Shown piece by piece: positions 6,265-6,759 of a DNA stretch of 6,759 nt. The position numbers were made by a program, and so were the translations under genes. Below the pieces are notes generated by a model. It did not search any database, had not been told where the DNA came from, and saw only the letters and a list, made by a program, of their open reading frames with translations. Position 1 is the first letter of the stretch. Each line of letters starts with the position of its first letter. The stretch is from Candidatus Bathyarchaeota archaeon (GTDB taxonomy: Archaea; Thermoproteota; Bathyarchaeia; TCS64): contig WJJC01000048.1 in assembly GCA_014729945.1 (NCBI GenBank), forward strand, positions 1 to 6,759, given 5' to 3'.

Positions 6265-6759
6265 TTATGTTGATTCTTTCTTAGCTCCACAGAGAAAAGG
6301 ATATGATTCATGTAGCAGTTGCTGGGCGGTCTCCACTATGGTGGGTCCAACGCCTTTAATATCCGCTAAAGGTCCCAGTAGTCTTTTTGTCTTCCCCGAG
6401 GGACTGGTGTGTATCTCTGCTTGTGCAAACTCTGCCAACACCTTGTAAGGGTTATCAAATGTGTTGAGAAGATCCTCCGCCAATGTTGTACCTATCTGGG
6501 GTAGCCCACTGAGTAGGAATATCTGCTGCTCATGTAGAGGTAGACTACGTTTAATACTTCTTAGCTGTATTGTGCGTTCTTCTTTGGCTTGTTCCCTATA
6601 GCAGAGCCTATGGAGTAATATTGCTGTGGCTTCTTGGTCGTCGGTGGGAATTATATTTACGCCATAATCTAAAGATATACTACTCATAGCCCCGTATATA
6701 CTACTGGGGCGCATCCTGCTCCTTTTCAGGGCTTTCTTCATGGTACCTTCAAGTATTAT
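6265..6759 (-). CDS. XPF/Hef-family structure-specific nuclease, C-terminal part (5' end beyond window)
   Basis: The reading frame stays open to the window edge, adding IILEGT ahead of the ATG at 6741. That ATG is therefore internal and the gene is incomplete here. The 164 visible residues start in the last part of an ERCC4 nuclease domain: the LEG strand, then MRPSSIYGAMSSISLDYGV, then IIPTDDQEATAILLHRL, matching the family pattern of helix and strand before the linker. A tandem helix-hairpin-helix domain follows. The first hairpin includes LSGLPQIGTTLAEDLL (visible residues about 83-98) and the second LADIKGVGPTIVETA (about 131-145). These enzymes cut branched or forked DNA during repair and fork restart. 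The catalytic ERKxxxD motif would lie upstream, out of sight, as would any fused helicase, so XPF and Hef cannot be told apart. The tail ends CGAKKEST without an obvious PCNA-binding QxxLxxFF. The phosphoesterase gene follows 42 bp downstream on the same strand. Confidence 0.88.
   Translation of the reverse strand: MILEGTMKKALKRSRMRPSSIYGAMSSISLDYGVNIIPTDDQEATAILLHRLCYREQAKEERTIQLRSIKRSLPLHEQQIFLLSGLPQIGTTLAEDLLNTFDNPYKVLAEFAQAEIHTSPSGKTKRLLGPLADIKGVGPTIVETAQQLLHESYPFLCGAKKEST

Noticed and set aside
6257..6448. 63-codon plus-strand frame at the right end
   Set aside because: It is antisense to the helix-hairpin-helix region of the XPF/Hef protein and lacks any supporting feature.

Overview
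The window reads as archaeal chromosome, moderately AT-rich and densely packed. Domain-level evidence is consistent. There is a family-4 (Fe-S) uracil-DNA glycosylase and an arginyl-tRNA synthetase with a KMSGR-type signature. The C-terminal half of an XPF/Hef-type structure-specific nuclease is present. The promoters are TATA-box/box-A-like, and T-tracts without hairpins sit where terminators are expected. I cannot fix the phylum from the sequence alone.

Layout, left to right. A family-4 uracil-DNA glycosylase (+, 20-610) meets argS (-, 611-2545) tail to tail with no base between their stop codons. A 126-138 bp divergent intergenic region follows. It holds a good argS promoter and Shine-Dalgarno site, and a striking cluster of ATATTATAG repeats, two of which form a perfect 10-bp-arm palindrome just ahead of the next gene. 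That gene (+, 2684-3220) encodes a small membrane protein that looks like the substrate-binding S component of an ECF vitamin transporter. Its stop overlaps the start of an amidohydrolase-2 family TIM-barrel hydrolase (+, 3217-3939), so the two form a translationally coupled pair. A tRNA-Arg(CCG) gene with an encoded CCA end (-, 3960-4035) has its own box A. Next is a large exported calcineurin-like phosphoesterase with Ig-like and CARDB-like domains and a C-terminal membrane anchor (-, 4087-6222). Last is the 3' part of an XPF/Hef family nuclease gene (-, 6265 to beyond the window edge).

Functional reading. Most of the window is housekeeping: DNA repair at both ends (UDG and XPF/Hef) and arginine decoding (ArgRS and one of its tRNAs, in separate transcription units). 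The part that looks least ordinary is the ECF-S/amidohydrolase pair behind a repeat-rich, probably regulated promoter. It suggests uptake of a small cofactor-like compound followed by its hydrolysis, but the substrate cannot be read from sequence. The phosphoesterase has all five metal-binding blocks and is built for the cell surface. I saw no mobile element, CRISPR array, phage gene or obvious pseudogene, and no gene-free stretch longer than about 140 bp.
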